Shown one piece after another: positions 61,691 to 64,000 of a stretch of 64,000 nt of DNA. The position numbers and the translations under genes are program-made. Origin of the DNA: Setophaga petechia (taxonomy: Eukaryota; Chordata; Aves; Passeriformes; Parulidae); assembly GCA_024362935.1 (NCBI GenBank), contig JANCRA010000011.1, forward strand, positions 6,937,501-7,001,500, in the 5' to 3' direction. The notes below the pieces were generated by a model. It was not told the origin of the DNA and ran no database searches. It worked only from the letters and a program-made list of their open reading frames with translations. The stretch's first letter is position 1; every line of letters begins with the position of its first letter.

Positions 61691-64000
61691 AGCCCTTCAT
61701 GTTATCCTTAAACTTTGATGAGTGCATCTTCTGTACATTTGCTTCCCTTCTCTGTTTTCTGTGGTTTATATTCAGTTTTGCTTTAGTCACTCACATCAAC
61801 TTCTTTTGTTTTCATCATTACCCTTTAGAAATTAAAAAACCTGGTCAGCTTAGGGGTGTTTTAAATTCATCATTTCTGTATCAATTCTTGGCTGTGTGAT
61901 TCTTGTTTTGGCTCACTTAGCGAAATATTTAAATTATCTTAGCTATCATTCACATTTTTTTCAATATATTCTTTCCCAGCTGATTTATAATGTAATGATT
62001 TACAGTTTTTAAAATGTATCCTTACTGATAGCTTGGGAGAAGCTTGTGTCAATGTATATCCTGTAAATTATAAAAATCATGTCATTTTACAAAAAAAAGG
62101 TATTCCCAAATTAGCACAATGTCTTTGATAATTTTCTTTATTGTATCAACATGAGTATAATAAAAGTTATTCTCAGGTCTATTCTTATTATATGAAAGCA
62201 ATTTATATTTTTTTGCATTTTAACAATGACAGAATGAGGGCTTTATCACATATTACTCAGTTTGAAAAAAAACAACAAATGAAGTCTATTTGTTTACTGT
62301 CCCCTGCCCTATTCCTAGGGCCCCATATTCTTGTTATTAATTTGTTTTAACCTCCAAATAAAACCTGTTTATTTGAAATGGTGCCTGTTCAGGTTAACAC
62401 TCATAATGTGCTAGGGAATTGTTTGGAAAAATATTGGTTGAGGAAGACCAAAACCATGCCATGGATTTTTCTTAGTTTTTAGCAGTATGGACAATTAAGT
62501 CCAACACACAATAAAGTTTCCTAGTGTTGTTGAATTTATTAGTATAGATATAGCCAGAAAGTACCTTTTTTAACACATTGTGCTGCCATCCTCCTTAGAT
62601 GCTTTGGAACAAGTGATTTCATGTGTCTAATCTTTCAAGAAAATGTCAATGATATCATGTTAATGGAAATTACTCAAGAGTTGACTAATAATTTAATATT
62701 CTTAATTGTTGTCAAGATTCTTTATGCTAGTATAGACAGTCTAGCATTTTTTTATTTAATTTCATACAGTGCTTCAATTAATTTTCTTCTTCATATCTTG
62801 ATGCTAAGGAATTATTATATTTTACCTCCTTTCCACACTCTCACCTTGCAGGTAAGTTAATACTGTCCTGGTCAGGTTGGGGAGACCTTCTAGATTTCAC
62901 AGCTGCTTCTTCTTGTTGAAAGTGGTCCAAAAATACTAGTCTTTCTTTTTATCCAGCAGTTCATTCCTAGAATCATCTTATTACTCTTTTTGGTTATTCA
63001 GAAAAATCTTGAAATTCGCTGCTCATTCCTTCTTCTTCACAATCCTTCAGAACTATCTGATTCCCAAAAAGTAAAAGAACCTTTATGCTGCCTATTTATT
63101 ATTTAAGAATTTTTTTCTTTTTTTTCCTCACAGAACTGTCTCTTCTTTCAACTGTTTAGATGATCTCCATGAGCATGTATTATAGTAATGGATTTGGCTA
63201 CAAGTAGATTTTCAGTTGACCACAAAGATTTGAAATATAGATTTTGCAGTTTTCCTTTACAAATTTCATTGATATTTAAGTACTTTTTAACCTTGATTCC
63301 AAAATCAATGTTTCTTTAAGGTAAAGAAACTTTTTTAAAAGGAAACCATGTCCCTGCAGTCAGAATAAGCTTTTTGAGCTCCGAAAACAGCATTTTGAAA
63401 TGAGCACAGTGTACATTATTAAATATGTAGAATTTTAAATTTTAATTGAAGAGATTAGGTATTATTGCATAAAGATTCCATCGTTCTTCATAGCAAACAT
63501 CAACACTGTGTTACTTTTTTAATAATATAAAAAAAATTTCTGGAGTTCATATGTCTTCCCTTCGGATGGTCATTAACATTCCAAGTAATTTAGGGGAACT
63601 TACTCCATAGTACAGTGCCCTATAGCAAACCCCATAGCAGACCTCATCCTTCCTGAAGAAAGGACAATTGTACACAAGGAAAAGCAAGAGGAATTAAAAA
63701 CAATTCTCAGCCATTTTATAAAAAGAAAATTCACTTGAAGACGTTTATGGAATATATGAGTTGGGTTTGAAGCTACAAAACTTGGCTCTGTGAGACACAG
63801 TATTGAAATCAGTACTGGTGGCAAAATACACCCAAGAAGCTGGATAAATTTGCAGGTGGTTAATCCCTGCTGAGTTTGTTTCTACCTCCACTGACAGTTT
63901 TTTTTAATCTGAAAGCTGCTGATGCAGCAGAGATGGGATCCCTGGAGCCCAGAGCCCCTCAGACACAGCAGGTCTATGCCCAGTTACAGTACTCCAAGCA
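61691..64000. other. unique AT-rich noncoding stretch to the window end
   Basis: No gene or repeat recognised. At 62770-62851 a pyrimidine tract ending TTTCATACAG and a CTTGCAG|GTAAGT donor bracket 82 bp that stay open in one frame. I regard this as weaker than the other exon-like segments. The last 80 bases are GC-raised and continue beyond the window. Confidence 0.45.

Noticed and set aside
62770..62851. 82-bp segment between TTTCATACAG and CTTGCAG|GTAAGT
   Set aside because: The donor is good, but the peptide is hydrophobic low-complexity sequence typical of AT-rich noncoding DNA. Kept only as a note.

Overview
This is 64 kb of AT-rich vertebrate DNA that I read as a gene-poor (intergenic or deep-intronic) stretch of a songbird genome. 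I found no convincing protein-coding gene, no structural RNA gene, no CRISPR array and no bacterial-style operon. The open frames are short, overlap on both strands, and show no recognisable domain except in retroelement debris. The bird assignment rests on CR1 LINE copies ending in the ATTCTATG-type 8-mer tail, on several avian-type endogenous-retrovirus LTRs, and on two SINEs with a tRNA-Ile head fused to a CR1 3' end. I know that chimera as TguSINE1, which is characteristic of passerines. Family names come from memory, not from a database search.

Layout. 1-14 kb is mostly unique sequence, with one LTR (about 1.49-1.92 kb), a GC-raised purine-rich block (4.56-5.01 kb), short tandem duplications, an exon-like segment (8.74-8.85 kb) and a perfect AP-1/NF-E2-type palindrome (11.07 kb). 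14-32.6 kb has a plus-strand tRNA-Ile SINE (14.26-14.40 kb), a GC-rich exon-like segment (16.36-16.55 kb), a possible conserved noncoding element with an RFX X-box (16.88 kb), and then about 15 kb with no repeat I can name. 32.69-33.88 kb is the largest element, a broken CR1 with reverse-transcriptase remnants and its 3' end. 34-48 kb carries a minus-strand SINE (40.4 kb), two ERV LTRs in opposite orientation (41.7-42.3 and 46.8-47.4 kb) and a 60-bp exon-like segment (43.5 kb). 48-64 kb carries five more CR1 3' fragments, a CR1 5'-region relic, a very old LINE relic, a TA/TG microsatellite, and a minus-strand LTR (61.3-61.7 kb).

How the parts relate. The parts that interact are the retroelements. 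The CR1 at 32.7 kb ends in the same 3' sequence used as the tail of both tRNA-Ile SINEs, so the window holds both sides of a LINE/SINE partnership. Its coding region has lost the RT core by an in-frame deletion and a motif-A substitution, so it is dead. The four main LTRs all appear solo, with no gag/pol/env seen beside them, and share a U5 signature although their U3 regions differ. I see no new biological system here. The leads worth testing are the three exon-like segments with good splice signals, the paired AP-1 palindrome and the X-box element.
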